DNA of 64,000 bases, taken from contig CALSMN010000005.1 of NCBI GenBank assembly GCA_943787465.1, positions 186,001-250,000 on the forward strand. Reading direction: 5' to 3'. The notes below the pieces were generated by a model. That model was not told the origin of the DNA and ran no database searches. It worked only from the letters and a program-made list of their open reading frames with translations. Source of the DNA: an uncultured Bacteroidia bacterium. GTDB taxonomy: Bacteria; Bacteroidota; Bacteroidia; NS11-12g; UBA9320. Made by a program: the position numbers and the translations under genes. Shown one piece after another: positions 55,185 through 64,000 of this stretch. Position 1 is the stretch's first letter. Every line of letters begins with the position of its first letter.

Positions 55185-55651
55185 AAACCATAAATCCTCG
55201 CGAGGTATACCGATCTTTAATATCCCTTCATGTCATGCTTTGCGTGATTACTTCGCTACTTATTGGTTCAATATACACCTACAAAAATCAATCTTCTCAA
55301 CCAATGTCATCTGACAATATTTGGTACGAGTTGATTATTCCTTTATTAGCTCTTATCACATTCTTAATAAGTCATTTTTTGGGAAAAAAGAAATATAAAT
55401 TGATTACACCCAAGATCCAACTCATCGAGCAACTGCTCATTTATAAACAAGTAAAAATCATTCAATGGACTAGCCTAATGGGTTCTGCTATACTAGCTGC
55501 CGTAAGTTTTTTCATAACATCACAACAAAACTTAATTTTATATTCGATGATGCTTGGTGTCATGATGCTATATTTCAGACCTATTAAATCTAAAATTATT
55601 GAAGACTTAAATCTCAGTCCTGATCATGCGAGAGTATTGGATTCCGATTAG
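55181..55651 (+). CDS. Small membrane protein of unknown function
   Basis: The 156-residue product has four predicted transmembrane helices (LHVMLCVITSLLIGSIYTY; LIIPLLALITFLISHFLG; WTSLMGSAILAAVSFFI; LILYSMMLGVMMLYF). It resembles MFS-like/AtpZ-like small membrane proteins but has no named domain. The ATG overlaps parC's stop (ATGA), so it is translationally coupled to topoisomerase IV. Confidence 0.7.
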   Translation: MKTINPREVYRSLISLHVMLCVITSLLIGSIYTYKNQSSQPMSSDNIWYELIIPLLALITFLISHFLGKKKYKLITPKIQLIEQLLIYKQVKIIQWTSLMGSAILAAVSFFITSQQNLILYSMMLGVMMLYFRPIKSKIIEDLNLSPDHARVLDSD

Positions 55652-55766
55652 AAATTAAAGGAATAAACACCATTTGTAAATGCCACAATAAATAAACATG
55701 TCAGCATACAAACTGATAACTTATTTTGATCATGTTTGTTACTAATTTAGACCACGTTATAAATAA

Positions 55767-56630
55767 ATGATCAAAAAACTTTCCAATCCCTATGTTTTAC
55801 TTGGATTATTAGCACTCATTTGGGGAAGTTCATTTATTCTTATGAAAGAAGGACTGAAATTTTACACTAGCTATCAAGTGGCAGCAATGCGTATTGTTTT
55901 TTCAGGAATCGTTCTTCTACCCTTTGTTAAATGGAGATCTTTAGGCTTAGTCAAAACAGATATTAAATATTTTATTATAAGTGGTTTTTTAGGAAGTGCT
56001 GTACCTGCTTTTTTATTCACGCTTGCACAAACTCGGATATCGAGTTCTTTAGCTGGAGCTATCAATGGACTTACACCACTTTTTGCCTTATTAGTGGGTG
56101 TAAGTGTATTAGGTGTTCGATTTAGTAAAATGAAAGTTCTGGGTGTAATTTTTGGATTATCTGGAGCCATTCTTTTAATCATTGGAAAAAATATTGAATT
56201 TGAACTGCTCCATGTGACTTACGCTATATTGGCTACCTTGTGCTATGGTATTAATGTCAATATAATCAAACAAAAATTAAATAATTATCCCCCCTTTTTG
56301 GTTGCAGCTCTCCCTCTTGGTATTATTTCTATTGCAGGATTTTTCATTTTACTCAAAATAGGATTACCCATAGAAATACACCATACCCAGGCTATGTACT
56401 CCCTTGGAGCTACCTTGATTTTAGCTTGGGTAGGTACCGCTATTAGTTTAATTATGTTTAATAAATTAATTCAACAAACCAATACCATATTTGCTACATC
56501 TGTCACCTACCTAATCCCAATTGTTGCTTTATTTTGGGGATTATTTGATCATGAACAAATATCAATCAACCATTTCATTGGGCTAATTTTTATATTAGCA
56601 GCTATATGGCTGATTAGAAATGATACATAA
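55767..56630 (+). CDS. EamA/DMT-family drug/metabolite transporter
   Basis: A 287-residue membrane protein with ten predicted helices forming two EamA repeats (LLALIWGSSFILMKEGLKF at the start; FFILAAIWLIRND at the end; TLILAWVGTAISLIMFNKLIQQTN...YLIPIVALFWGLF in repeat two). Such transporters export metabolites or amino acids. Substrate unknown. Confidence 0.9.
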   Translation: MIKKLSNPYVLLGLLALIWGSSFILMKEGLKFYTSYQVAAMRIVFSGIVLLPFVKWRSLGLVKTDIKYFIISGFLGSAVPAFLFTLAQTRISSSLAGAINGLTPLFALLVGVSVLGVRFSKMKVLGVIFGLSGAILLIIGKNIEFELLHVTYAILATLCYGINVNIIKQKLNNYPPFLVAALPLGIISIAGFFILLKIGLPIEIHHTQAMYSLGATLILAWVGTAISLIMFNKLIQQTNTIFATSVTYLIPIVALFWGLFDHEQISINHFIGLIFILAAIWLIRNDT

Positions 56631-56768
56631 TCCATGTTTTAATCATTTACATTAAATCAGTTACCCACAAAAATTTATGAAATAAACAGAATCTATTGAT
56701 AAGTTTTGAATGTAAAATTTGTCATAAGTACTAGTTTTAGAGTTAATTTGAAACTTTAATATAGTAAG

Positions 56769-57894
56769 ATGAAATTTATAGTTAACACTAACCAACTACT
56801 TCATAAGCTTCAAAGTGTGAGTGGAACCATTGTATCTAAACCAGTTATTCCTATTCTCGATCATTTTCTATTTGATATTACCGATAAAAAATTAACCATA
56901 ACCTGTACAGACTCTGGAAACAACCATGAGTACGACGATGGATGTTCAGTCAGAAGAAAATGTTCGTATTGCTGTTCCCTCTAAAATGTGTATGGATACT
57001 TTAAAAGCGTTACCTAACCAACCGGTAACATTTACCATTTCACTAGAAAAAAATGCCATTGAACTTAAATCTGAGTTTGGTAGATACAAACTAATTGGTC
57101 AAAATGCCGATGATTTTCCTAAAATACCAGAATCGAACGCTGATAATAGCTTTAATATATCCTCTGAAGTATTATCGAGTAGTATAGCTCAGACCATATT
57201 TTCGTCCGGAAATGATGAACTTCGTTTAAGCCTCACTGGAGTATATGTTCAATTATTTAAAAATAATGCTGTGTTTGTAGCCACAGATGCAAATCGATTG
57301 GTAAAAGTTGAACGAAATGACGTAAATCCAGGAGTAGAGACTAACTTCATTCTCCCCAAAAAAGCATTAAATTTATTAAAAAGCAATCTACCTCAAGATG
57401 ACACTTCCACTCAAGTAGATTTTAACGAGAGTAATGCATTTTTTTCATTTGGTGATATAAAACTGATTTGTAGACTGATTGATGAAAGATATCCTGACTA
57501 TCAAGCTGTTATTCCTCAGGAAAATCCAAATAAATTAACAATTGACAGAAATGAATTTTTAAATTCTGTAAAACGTATAAGTATTTTTGGTAATAAAACT
57601 ACCAATCAAATCAATATCAAAATAACTGGAAGTGAATTAACCATTCATGCTGAAGACCTTGATCTTAGCAACGAAGCTGTAGAACGATTAGGGTGTGATT
57701 ATGCTGGTGAAGATATGGAAATTGGGTTCAATTCTAGATTACTCATAGAGATGCTTCAAAATATTAATACACCTGAAATTATCATTGAACTATCCTCTCC
57801 TAGTAGAGCAGGCATCATCCTTCCAAGTAAGAATGTAGAAAACGAAAATCTACTCATGTTGCTCATGCCTATGATGATTGCTGGTAATTCCTAA
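56769..57894 (+). CDS. dnaN: DNA polymerase III beta subunit (sliding clamp), interrupted by a +1 frameshift
   Basis: DnaN encircles DNA and tethers polymerase III. The N-terminal part (KFIVNTNQLLHKLQSVSGTIVSKPVIPILDHFLF) and the rest (SKMCMDTLKALPNQPVTFTI; RYPDYQAVIPQENPNKLTID; C-terminal LMLLMPMMI for clamp function) are all conserved. The reading frame breaks at GACTCTGG (56910-56917): in frame it reads DSGNNHEYDD and ends at 56984. Omitting one T gives D-LETTMSTTMDVQ and continues to 57894. The repaired protein is about 374 residues, the normal size. Since dnaN is essential, this is probably a sequencing or assembly indel. Confidence 0.92.
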
Positions 57895-58008
57895 ACAATT
57901 GTAAAATTAGCGTCATTAGTCTGTCAGTTTTATAAATCAATTGTAATCCAGAGATAATTCTAACCTACCTTCGAACTTTATCGTTTTAAACGATTGAAAA
58001 GCCAATCT

Positions 58009-58038
58009 AAAACCTCGGCACTAGGTGTCGAGGTTTTT
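58009..58038 (+). terminator. Rho-independent terminator after dnaN
   Basis: AAAACCTCGGCAC-TAG-GTGTCGAGGTTTTT forms a 9-bp GC-rich core stem (one G-U pair) with a T-run. It stands 114 bp after the dnaN stop and partly excludes the earlier start for the methyltransferase gene. Confidence 0.8.
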
Positions 58039-58057
58039 ACTTTTACCATTCACTTTT

Positions 58058-58681
58058 GTGCTCAATCACTACAATAAAATAGCTTATACATATGATATTT
58101 TATCTTGGATGGTTTATGGTAAACGCCTTATAAACATTCAAAAAGATCTGATTAAAAAATTACCTAAAGCAGGTAAAATTTTAATCCTAGGTGGAGGTAA
58201 CGGGAAAATATTACCCATTATTTTTAATCATGCACCCTTACTAAATATTGAATATGTCGAAGCAAGTTCACTTATGATCAAACTTGCAAAAAAATATAAG
58301 CATCCAAGGCAGTCTGTCACATTTCATCATGCGGATGCACTTACGTTCAAATTAAAATCAGAGCATATTTATGCGGGTTTTTTTTTGGATCTTTTGGATG
58401 AAAAGCAAATAGAGCTATTAATAAGAAAACATCAATTTAAAAATAAGACTTCTTATTGGTATATCGCTGATTTTCAATTAAATAAAGAAACTGAACTGTA
58501 CTTTTTAAGGAGAATTCAACTCTTTTTTACTATCCTATTCTTTAAGATAACCACACGTCACTCAATTAATAACTTACCAAAAATTGAGGCCATTTTTGAA
58601 AATATTGGTTACAAAACCAACCAGTATTCCGATAAAAAGAGTTTCATATGTTGGAAAATAATATCTTCAATAAATAATTAA
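58058..58681 (+). CDS. SAM-dependent methyltransferase, class I
   Basis: A 207-residue class I methyltransferase. The SAM-binding motif I is ILILGGGNGKILP (about residue 41), and motif II is EYVEASSLMIKLAKK. The order of conserved elements suits small-molecule or lipid methyltransferases of the UbiE/Coq5 type. I start at GTG 58058 (MLNHYNKIAYTYD) because the alternative GTG at 58025 lies in the terminator hairpin. The target is unknown. Confidence 0.75.
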   Translation: MLNHYNKIAYTYDILSWMVYGKRLINIQKDLIKKLPKAGKILILGGGNGKILPIIFNHAPLLNIEYVEASSLMIKLAKKYKHPRQSVTFHHADALTFKLKSEHIYAGFFLDLLDEKQIELLIRKHQFKNKTSYWYIADFQLNKETELYFLRRIQLFFTILFFKITTRHSINNLPKIEAIFENIGYKTNQYSDKKSFICWKIISSINN

Positions 58682-58854
58682 TCCTTTTTATAATACATTA
58701 TAGCATGAAACTCCCCCATCTATCTTGGCTAAAACTGAATTCGAAACAATCTGACCAAGCACGATACTTTCGAAAAAAAGCAACAACATCCACGTGAAAA
58801 TGTATTTAATTTTTTTTGTTATGGAATTTAATAGGTTACAAATCATATTTCTAT

Positions 58855-60705
58855 TTATTGCTTTATGAATTTTATTTTTTTGAATGTGTGCAGTTGAAAC
58901 ATATACGTCCCCTTCATCAATGTGCTTATATCGATGCTATTATTCGAAGAGTCAACTTTACCCTGTAATACAACTGATCCATTCTGATTAAAAATCGTAA
59001 ACTCATGGTTTCTTTCTTCATCTTGAAGTGTTACATAGAGTGTATGAAAAGCGGGTTGTGGTGTAAGGCGAATATTTGAATTTTCTTCAGTAAACCGTTG
59101 TATAGATTTAATTTTACTGTAATAGTATGTTCCGTCAAAGTCGATTTGTTTTAATCGATAGTAGAGTTGTTTTGCAGATCTCGAAAAGTGAGTATCCACA
59201 AATGTATAATCAATTAAATGGTTGCTATTACCCGCTGCTTTTTGTTCACCAATTTTTATAAAATTTTTACCATTCAAACTCCTTTCTATTTCAAAAGTGG
59301 CACTATTTAGTTCACTTGCTGTAGACCATTTTAATTCAACATCAGAGAAGGAGGATGTTAATTCAAATTTCACTAAATCTACCGGTAATGGGACAGGATT
59401 ACTGCCGAAGCCGAAACCACTAAAACCAGAAGAAAATGAACCGACTACAGCAGTATCATCGTTATTTAATTTTTCAAAATAAGGCGATGTACATCTTTCG
59501 CCATTTGCAATAGTACCCGAGGCAATACTAGTTGGACATTTAAATAAGTAACCATCCGTTGTACTATTTCCCGATGCGGCTCTCCATCCAGCTAATTCTG
59601 CTTGGGTGTAGTAAAATTTGACGGTGTAACTTCCACTTGTATGGTTATTCGTTGGTGAAATGGCAAATGTTTTTTCTGCAATTTGTTTACTTGGGTCTGT
59701 GTTCGTCGAATAATGCATAGCTCCATTACCCACATGATCAATACTTACTGTTGTAGGACCATAATCGTGAGACGATGTATTAATCAATGTGGCCATTAAA
59801 TTTCCATTAGGTGAGATAAACTCAACGGTAGAATGAGGTCCAACATTTTCTGTTTTACTCGCAATTGCACTTTCAATGGCAACAGGAACTGGTAAATTTA
59901 CAGGTAAAAGATGACTATTCCATTTTGATAGTATAGAACAGGCCGTATCTCTAATTCTTATTTCATCTGCTGTAGAAATATGAGCAACAACCCAAGGAAG
60001 ATTCTGAGGACGTCTAATTGTGCTTATATCTTTTCCCGTCAAGGCTCCATAGATGACTAAGTTTCGTAAATAGGACAATTCTGCTGTTGCATGCCCAGCA
60101 GGGTCTACATATAATGTAGAATTAGATAAACCTCCAGTATGGAGTGCTGTCACTCCGGGTCCTACTGGGATAACACCAATGCCCATTGAGTCAGCTAAAT
60201 CCAAATAGCCCGCATTTAATATGGGCTGATGAGTTGCTCTATTAGCTGGTTCTGCCCAAGTAATATATAAGGCTGTTTTTGTACCAAAGCTTTGTGCCAT
60301 TTCCTGAAATTTTCTGGCATATTTAAGTGAGGTATCTAACTCTAAAGTGGAATTAATCCATGGAGAATAATGTTCATGAAGAACTAAATAATCATAGGTG
60401 CCCGTGGATAGTTTGGTATATAAACTATTGTAATATGAACTTCTGGTTATTTTTCCATACAGTTGATCTATTCTCCATCCATCTTTTATGATAGATTCCG
60501 CACTAAAGAAAGGATCTACTCCATTTAACATGTTATTTAAATCTTGATCAACCGTTGTGCCGACTTCATTATTTCTCAGCAAACTGTTCCCTATAAATAT
60601 AACTTTTCCAACATTCATTGATTGAGGTTGGCTACATTGTGCTAACAATCTAGAGCTAAATAAACATAAAATAGAAGTGAATAGGTATATGTATTTTATC
60701 ATCAT
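58855..60705 (-). CDS. T9SS-exported SGNH/GDSL-hydrolase-like protein
   Basis: The 616-residue product has a signal peptide (YLFTSILCLFSSRLLAQ). Residues 25-235 resemble an SGNH hydrolase: VIFIGNSLLRNNE supplies the Ser block, and the DPAGHATAELSYL segment near residue 203 could supply the Asp/His pair. After a Thr/Ser-rich, Ig-like region comes PLPVDLVKFELTS (fibronectin-like) and a C-terminal type A sorting domain (IRLTPQPAFHTLYVTLQ). I infer a secreted esterase or glycan-modifying enzyme. The catalytic assignment is tentative. Confidence 0.75.
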   Translation of the reverse strand: MMIKYIYLFTSILCLFSSRLLAQCSQPQSMNVGKVIFIGNSLLRNNEVGTTVDQDLNNMLNGVDPFFSAESIIKDGWRIDQLYGKITRSSYYNSLYTKLSTGTYDYLVLHEHYSPWINSTLELDTSLKYARKFQEMAQSFGTKTALYITWAEPANRATHQPILNAGYLDLADSMGIGVIPVGPGVTALHTGGLSNSTLYVDPAGHATAELSYLRNLVIYGALTGKDISTIRRPQNLPWVVAHISTADEIRIRDTACSILSKWNSHLLPVNLPVPVAIESAIASKTENVGPHSTVEFISPNGNLMATLINTSSHDYGPTTVSIDHVGNGAMHYSTNTDPSKQIAEKTFAISPTNNHTSGSYTVKFYYTQAELAGWRAASGNSTTDGYLFKCPTSIASGTIANGERCTSPYFEKLNNDDTAVVGSFSSGFSGFGFGSNPVPLPVDLVKFELTSSFSDVELKWSTASELNSATFEIERSLNGKNFIKIGEQKAAGNSNHLIDYTFVDTHFSRSAKQLYYRLKQIDFDGTYYYSKIKSIQRFTEENSNIRLTPQPAFHTLYVTLQDEERNHEFTIFNQNGSVVLQGKVDSSNNSIDISTLMKGTYMFQLHTFKKIKFIKQ

Positions 60706-61005
60706 TTTAAAATTTTCTAATCGTATAACGGTCTATTTTTGACTGTATTTTTTATAAAAAGTAAAACTCAATAGGGGTTGCAATTAAAAAAAACTCATTT
60801 ATTACATTTTCATTTTTGGTAATCCCTATTTCTAATGCAAAAGACTTTCATTAAGTCTTTATTTTACTATTAAATTTATGATATTGGTCATATTTGGGTA
60901 TGATTTTTAAGCTAATACTCCTTCCCCGTATTTAAAATCAATCTATCCAAATTACAATATACTATACCTAATTCAAAAATCTTACCTTTGCACTTGATAA
61001 AAGCT
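60706..61005. other. Divergent intergenic region between SGNH-like gene and E2 gene
   Basis: This 300-bp AT-rich spacer contains the E2 promoter at 60983 and a hairpin AAAGACTT-TCATT-AAGTCTTT followed by ATTTT at 60840-60865. Nothing else is recognised. Confidence 0.45.
60983..60990 (+). promoter_or_regulatory. -7 promoter box of the E2 gene (TACCTTTG)
   Basis: Perfect TAnnTTTG followed by C, 15 bp ahead of ATG 61006. It overlaps the alternative TTG start at 60988 and so argues against it. Confidence 0.5.
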
Positions 61006-62328
61006 ATGTCAGAATATAAATTAATCATGCCCAAGATGGGTGAAAGTATAGCTGAAGCTACCATCATCTCTTGGCTTAAAAATGAAGGAGAGCATATAGA
61101 TATAGATGAAGCTGTACTCGAGATAGCTACTGATAAAGTAGATAGTGAAGTACCAAGTATGGAAGCAGGTGTTTTAACTCAAAAATTATTCAATGAAGGA
61201 GATGTAGTTAAAGTAGGCGAAACTATTGCCATTATTACTACATCAGTTGAAAACTCAACCATTTTAGAAACTAAATTGGTTAACAATAAGCCTACTTCAC
61301 CTGTTCAAGAGATTGAAAAATCTATCCATGTTGCTCAACAAATTACAACTCAACCCATCATTAAAAATGGAGAACAAGGTAAATTTTACTCTCCATTAGT
61401 TATGAATATTGCACGAGAAGAAGGAATTAATTCTGACCAACTGGCCACAATTCCTGGAACTGGTAATGAGGGTAGAGTGACCAAAAAAGATATACTCGCA
61501 TTTATCGCGAATAGTAAAACTGCCCCTCTATCAATGGCAGCAGAAGCAACAACAAGCCCAATTCCAGTTGTTTCATCAACCACATCAAAGCAAGATCAAT
61601 CAGAGATTTCACTAAATAATGGCGATGAATTGATAGAAATGGATCGCATGCGAAAACTGATAGCCGACCATATGGTTATGAGCAAACACACATCACCTCA
61701 TGTTACTTCTTTTGTGGAAGCTGATGTGACCAACCTTGTCAACTGGAGAAATAAAATAAAAGGGGATTTCAAAGCTCGTGAAGGAGAGAACTTTACGTTT
61801 ACTCCGATATTTATTGAAGCTATAGTAAAGGCCATCAAAGATTTTCCAATGATAAATATCTCCGTGAGTGGTGACAACATTATCAAACGTAAGAATATTA
61901 ATATTGGTATGGCTGCCGCTTTACCTAGTGGAAATCTGATTGTACCTGTCATCAAAAATGCTGACTTTATGAACCTTACAGGGCTTGCCAAAACAGTGAA
62001 TGATTTGGCCAATCGAGCTAGAATTAATAAATTAACTCCAGATGAAATCCAAGGAGGAACCTATACCGTGACTAATGTTGGCACATTTGGCAATGTATTA
62101 GGAACACCTATAATAAATCAACCTCAAGTTGCTATTATGGCAATGGGAGCAATTGTCAAAAAGCCTGCTGTTATTGAGACAGAACACGGTGATTTAATTG
62201 GTATTCGTCATAAAATGTTCTTATCTCACTCATACGACCATAGAGTTGTAGATGGTGCATTGGGAGGAATGTTTGTTCGAAAAGTAGCTGATTATCTAGA
62301 GCAATGGGATACCGATAGAGAAGTTTAA
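61006..62328 (+). CDS. 2-oxoacid dehydrogenase complex dihydrolipoamide acyltransferase (E2)
   Basis: E2 accepts acyl groups from E1 via lipoate and passes them to CoA. The domain order is one lipoyl domain (lipoyl-Lys in EIATDKVDSEV, near residue 43), an E3/E1-binding domain (YSPLVMNIAREEGINSDQLATIPGTGNEGRVTKKDIL), an acidic linker, and the catalytic core (HVTSFVEADVTNLVNWRN; catalytic His in SHSYDHRVVDGALGG). At 440 residues with one lipoyl domain it best fits branched-chain or 2-oxoglutarate type E2. It precedes kdsB by 11 bp. Confidence 0.9.
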   Translation: MSEYKLIMPKMGESIAEATIISWLKNEGEHIDIDEAVLEIATDKVDSEVPSMEAGVLTQKLFNEGDVVKVGETIAIITTSVENSTILETKLVNNKPTSPVQEIEKSIHVAQQITTQPIIKNGEQGKFYSPLVMNIAREEGINSDQLATIPGTGNEGRVTKKDILAFIANSKTAPLSMAAEATTSPIPVVSSTTSKQDQSEISLNNGDELIEMDRMRKLIADHMVMSKHTSPHVTSFVEADVTNLVNWRNKIKGDFKAREGENFTFTPIFIEAIVKAIKDFPMINISVSGDNIIKRKNINIGMAAALPSGNLIVPVIKNADFMNLTGLAKTVNDLANRARINKLTPDEIQGGTYTVTNVGTFGNVLGTPIINQPQVAIMAMGAIVKKPAVIETEHGDLIGIRHKMFLSHSYDHRVVDGALGGMFVRKVADYLEQWDTDREV

Positions 62329-62339
62329 ATCCTAAATTT

Positions 62340-63089
62340 ATGAAAAGCGTAATTCTCATTCCTTGTAGACTAGAATCTACTCGATTTCCTAACAAACCAC
62401 TTGCATTGATTCAAAATAAACGAATGATACAATGGGTATATGAAGCCGCAGAAAAAAGTGACGCAACTGATGTTTTTGTGATTACCGATAGTGACGAAAT
62501 CATGAAAGCTGTATCCTCTTTTGATGGACAGGCTATTCTTACTACATCCGAACCCCAAAATGGAACAGAACGTTGTGAAGAGGCAATTGAAATTCTCAGT
62601 TCAGGTGGTGAAGACTACGATGTTATTCTGAATATCCAAGGAGATGAACCTCTCATTTCTCCTCAAGATATTAATCGACTATTATACCTATTTGAGGAGG
62701 AAGATATAGACATTGGTACATTTATTCAACCTATCACTGGTGAACATGATTACCTCAACCCCAATGTAGTTAAAGCTATTCCTACATCTTTTGATGAAGG
62801 ATTCTGTGACATTTGCTATTTTAGTAGGTCTCCTATCCCTTATATGGATATATTTAAACCTGATATAGCCTTCAAACATATAGGTATATATGGTTTTACA
62901 GCTACTGCATTTGAGGAAATGAAAAATCTAGATCAATCTATCTTAGAGAAATCAGAACGACTAGAACAATTGCGTTGGCTTCAAAATCATCTGGTTATTT
63001 CTGCTATAGTCACAGAAAATGCAATGCATGGCGTTGACACTCCTGAAGATTTAATAGCTGTTGAAAACATATTGAAATCACAGAATTAA
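62340..63089 (+). CDS. kdsB: 3-deoxy-manno-octulosonate cytidylyltransferase (CMP-Kdo synthetase)
   Basis: KdsB couples CTP and Kdo to CMP-Kdo for lipopolysaccharide. Motifs are ILIPCRLESTRFPNKPLALI (CTP-binding start), NGTERCEEAIE, and NIQGDEPLISPQDI with conserved Asp, plus FKHIGIYGF. Length 249 is normal. Its presence shows the organism has a Gram-negative LPS with Kdo, in keeping with the heptose operon at 9.3-11.5 kb. Confidence 0.95.
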   Translation: MKSVILIPCRLESTRFPNKPLALIQNKRMIQWVYEAAEKSDATDVFVITDSDEIMKAVSSFDGQAILTTSEPQNGTERCEEAIEILSSGGEDYDVILNIQGDEPLISPQDINRLLYLFEEEDIDIGTFIQPITGEHDYLNPNVVKAIPTSFDEGFCDICYFSRSPIPYMDIFKPDIAFKHIGIYGFTATAFEEMKNLDQSILEKSERLEQLRWLQNHLVISAIVTENAMHGVDTPEDLIAVENILKSQN

Positions 63090-63118
63090 GGATTCACCCA
63101 AAAGCACTTTCTTTAAAG

Positions 63119-63126
63119 TACTTTTG
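63119..63126 (+). promoter_or_regulatory. -7 promoter box of pyrG (TACTTTTG)
   Basis: Perfect TAnnTTTG, 79 bp before the pyrG ATG, in the 116-bp gap after kdsB. No clear -33 element was identified. Confidence 0.45.
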
Positions 63127-63205
63127 TAAACCGTACACTAACGGAGAGTATTTCGCAAAATTTATGCGTTATTATTTCCTTTATGGACACCAATAACATA
63201 AATAA

Positions 63206-64000
63206 ATGGACACAAAATACGTATTTGTTACCGGTGGCGTAACATCATCTCTAGGAAAAGGAATCATTTCCGCTTCACTTGCCAAACTTCTTCAACGAAG
63301 AGGCTACCGTGTGACGATTCAAAAATTTGATCCCTACTTGAATGTAGATCCTGGAACCATGAATCCATATGAACATGGCGAATGCTATGTAACCGATGAT
63401 GGCGCTGAAACAGATTTAGATTTAGGCCATTATGAACGATTTTTAAATGTTCCTACCTCTCAAGCCAATAATGTAACTACTGGACGTGTATACCAGACTG
63501 TGATTGATAATGAACGTGAAGGTAGATATCTTGGAAAAACTGTTCAAATCATACCCCATGTTACCGATGAAATTCAACGAAGAATGAAAATTTTGGGTGA
63601 GAGTGGGGATTTTGATATTGTAATTACAGAATTGGGTGGTACCGTAGGTGACATAGAATCACTTCCTTATGTGGAATCCGTTAGACAACTTAAACGAAAA
63701 TTAAGTGCCGATGATTCTGTTGTCATTCATCTTACATTAATCCCGTATCTATCTGCAGCGGGTGAACTGAAAACAAAACCTACTCAACACTCTGTTCAAA
63801 AGCTATTAGAAGCTGGTGTACAACCTGATATTTTGGTGTGTAGAACAGAACGTAAATTGTCGACTGAAGTACGAAAGAAAATATCGCTCTTCTGTAATGT
63901 TAATCAAAATGCAGTCATTGAAAGTATCGATGTAGAAACGATCTATGATGTGCCTTTGATGATGGAAAAAGAGAAACTAGACAAGGTCGTCTTAGCAAAA
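63206..64000 (+). CDS. pyrG: CTP synthase, N-terminal part (continues past the window)
   Basis: PyrG aminates UTP to CTP with glutamine and ATP. The visible 265 residues belong to the N-terminal synthase domain: [26 protein letters not shown] (P-loop), [21 protein letters not shown] and [16 protein letters not shown]. The glutaminase domain must lie beyond the right edge. It starts 116 bp after kdsB, with a -7 box in the gap. Confidence 0.95.
   Translation, partial: MDTKYVFVTGGVTSSLGKGIISASLAKLLQRRGYRVTIQKFDPYLNVDPGTMNPYEHGECYVTDDGAETDLDLGHYERFLNVPTSQANNVTTGRVYQTVIDNEREGRYLGKTVQIIPHVTDEIQRRMKILGESGDFDIVITELGGTVGDIESLPYVESVRQLKRKLSADDSVVIHLTLIPYLSAAGELKTKPTQHSVQKLLEAGVQPDILVCRTERKLSTEVRKKISLFCNVNQNAVIESIDVETIYDVPLMMEKEKLDKVVLAK

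Noticed and set aside
58704..58796. A 30-codon ORF downstream of the methyltransferase
   Set aside because: Too short, no homology or promoter; the overlap with spacer sequence suggests chance.
1..64000. CRISPR arrays, transposases, integrases and attachment sites
   Set aside because: I found no regularly spaced repeats, no recognisable transposase or integrase domains, and no flanking direct repeats around tRNA genes.

Overview
The window is AT-rich, compact DNA from a member of the Bacteroidota. The evidence is three large exported proteins with type IX secretion sorting domains, perfect or near-perfect TAnnTTTG -7 promoter boxes ahead of many genes with almost no Shine-Dalgarno sequences, split transketolase subunits, an ATP-type PEP carboxykinase, and a proteorhodopsin. 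The proteorhodopsin suggests a sunlit aquatic heterotroph. Family or genus cannot be fixed from sequence reading alone. I see no insertion sequences, prophage or CRISPR arrays; it reads as ordinary chromosome.

Layout. 1-3.7 kb: the end of a HlyD-type adaptor, RNase P RNA, an NtrC-type sigma-54 activator with a frameshift, a Sua5-type tRNA t6A enzyme, and a Ser-Arg-Pro tRNA cluster on the minus strand. 3.9-11.5 kb: glycosyltransferase and rsmG, a giant PKD-repeat surface protein, and a three-gene NDP-heptose operon. 11.6-13.3 kb: umuD-umuC lesion-bypass pair. 13.4-16.5 kb: proteorhodopsin divergent from a single gene that fuses lycopene beta-cyclase (CrtY) to the retinal-forming beta-carotene dioxygenase (Blh); together these supply apoprotein and chromophore. 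16.5-24 kb: a lipoprotein, a T9SS cargo protein, then a tightly overlapping tetR-ABC-hlyD-tolC export operon with a palindromic operator in its promoter and a strikingly degenerate ATPase domain. 24-34 kb: lipoproteins, rmuC, an amidohydrolase, ddl, two exported proteins of unknown role, an M23/LysM peptidase and a TM2 protein. 34-43.9 kb: OmpA-like protein, prfB with the programmed +1 frameshift, cinA, an FAD oxidoreductase, and an operon in which a secreted VWA protein lies between the two transketolase subunit genes, followed by a lipid kinase and a SUI1/YciH factor. 44-64 kb: pckA, ndpA-like gene, uvrA, ECF sigma factor, topoisomerase IV parE-parC, an EamA transporter, dnaN, a methyltransferase, a T9SS SGNH-like hydrolase, a 2-oxoacid dehydrogenase E2, kdsB and the start of pyrG.

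Four conserved genes (the NtrC-type regulator, the transketolase C-terminal subunit, pckA and dnaN) are each broken by one single-base shift. Because dnaN is normally essential, the simplest explanation is sequencing or assembly indels, although the pckA site coincides with a canonical -1 slippery heptamer. The prfB shift is different: it is the well-known autoregulatory frameshift.

The most interesting items are the crtY-blh fusion beside proteorhodopsin, the export ABC protein lacking most catalytic NBD motifs, the VWA gene inside the transketolase operon, and the operator-like palindromes.
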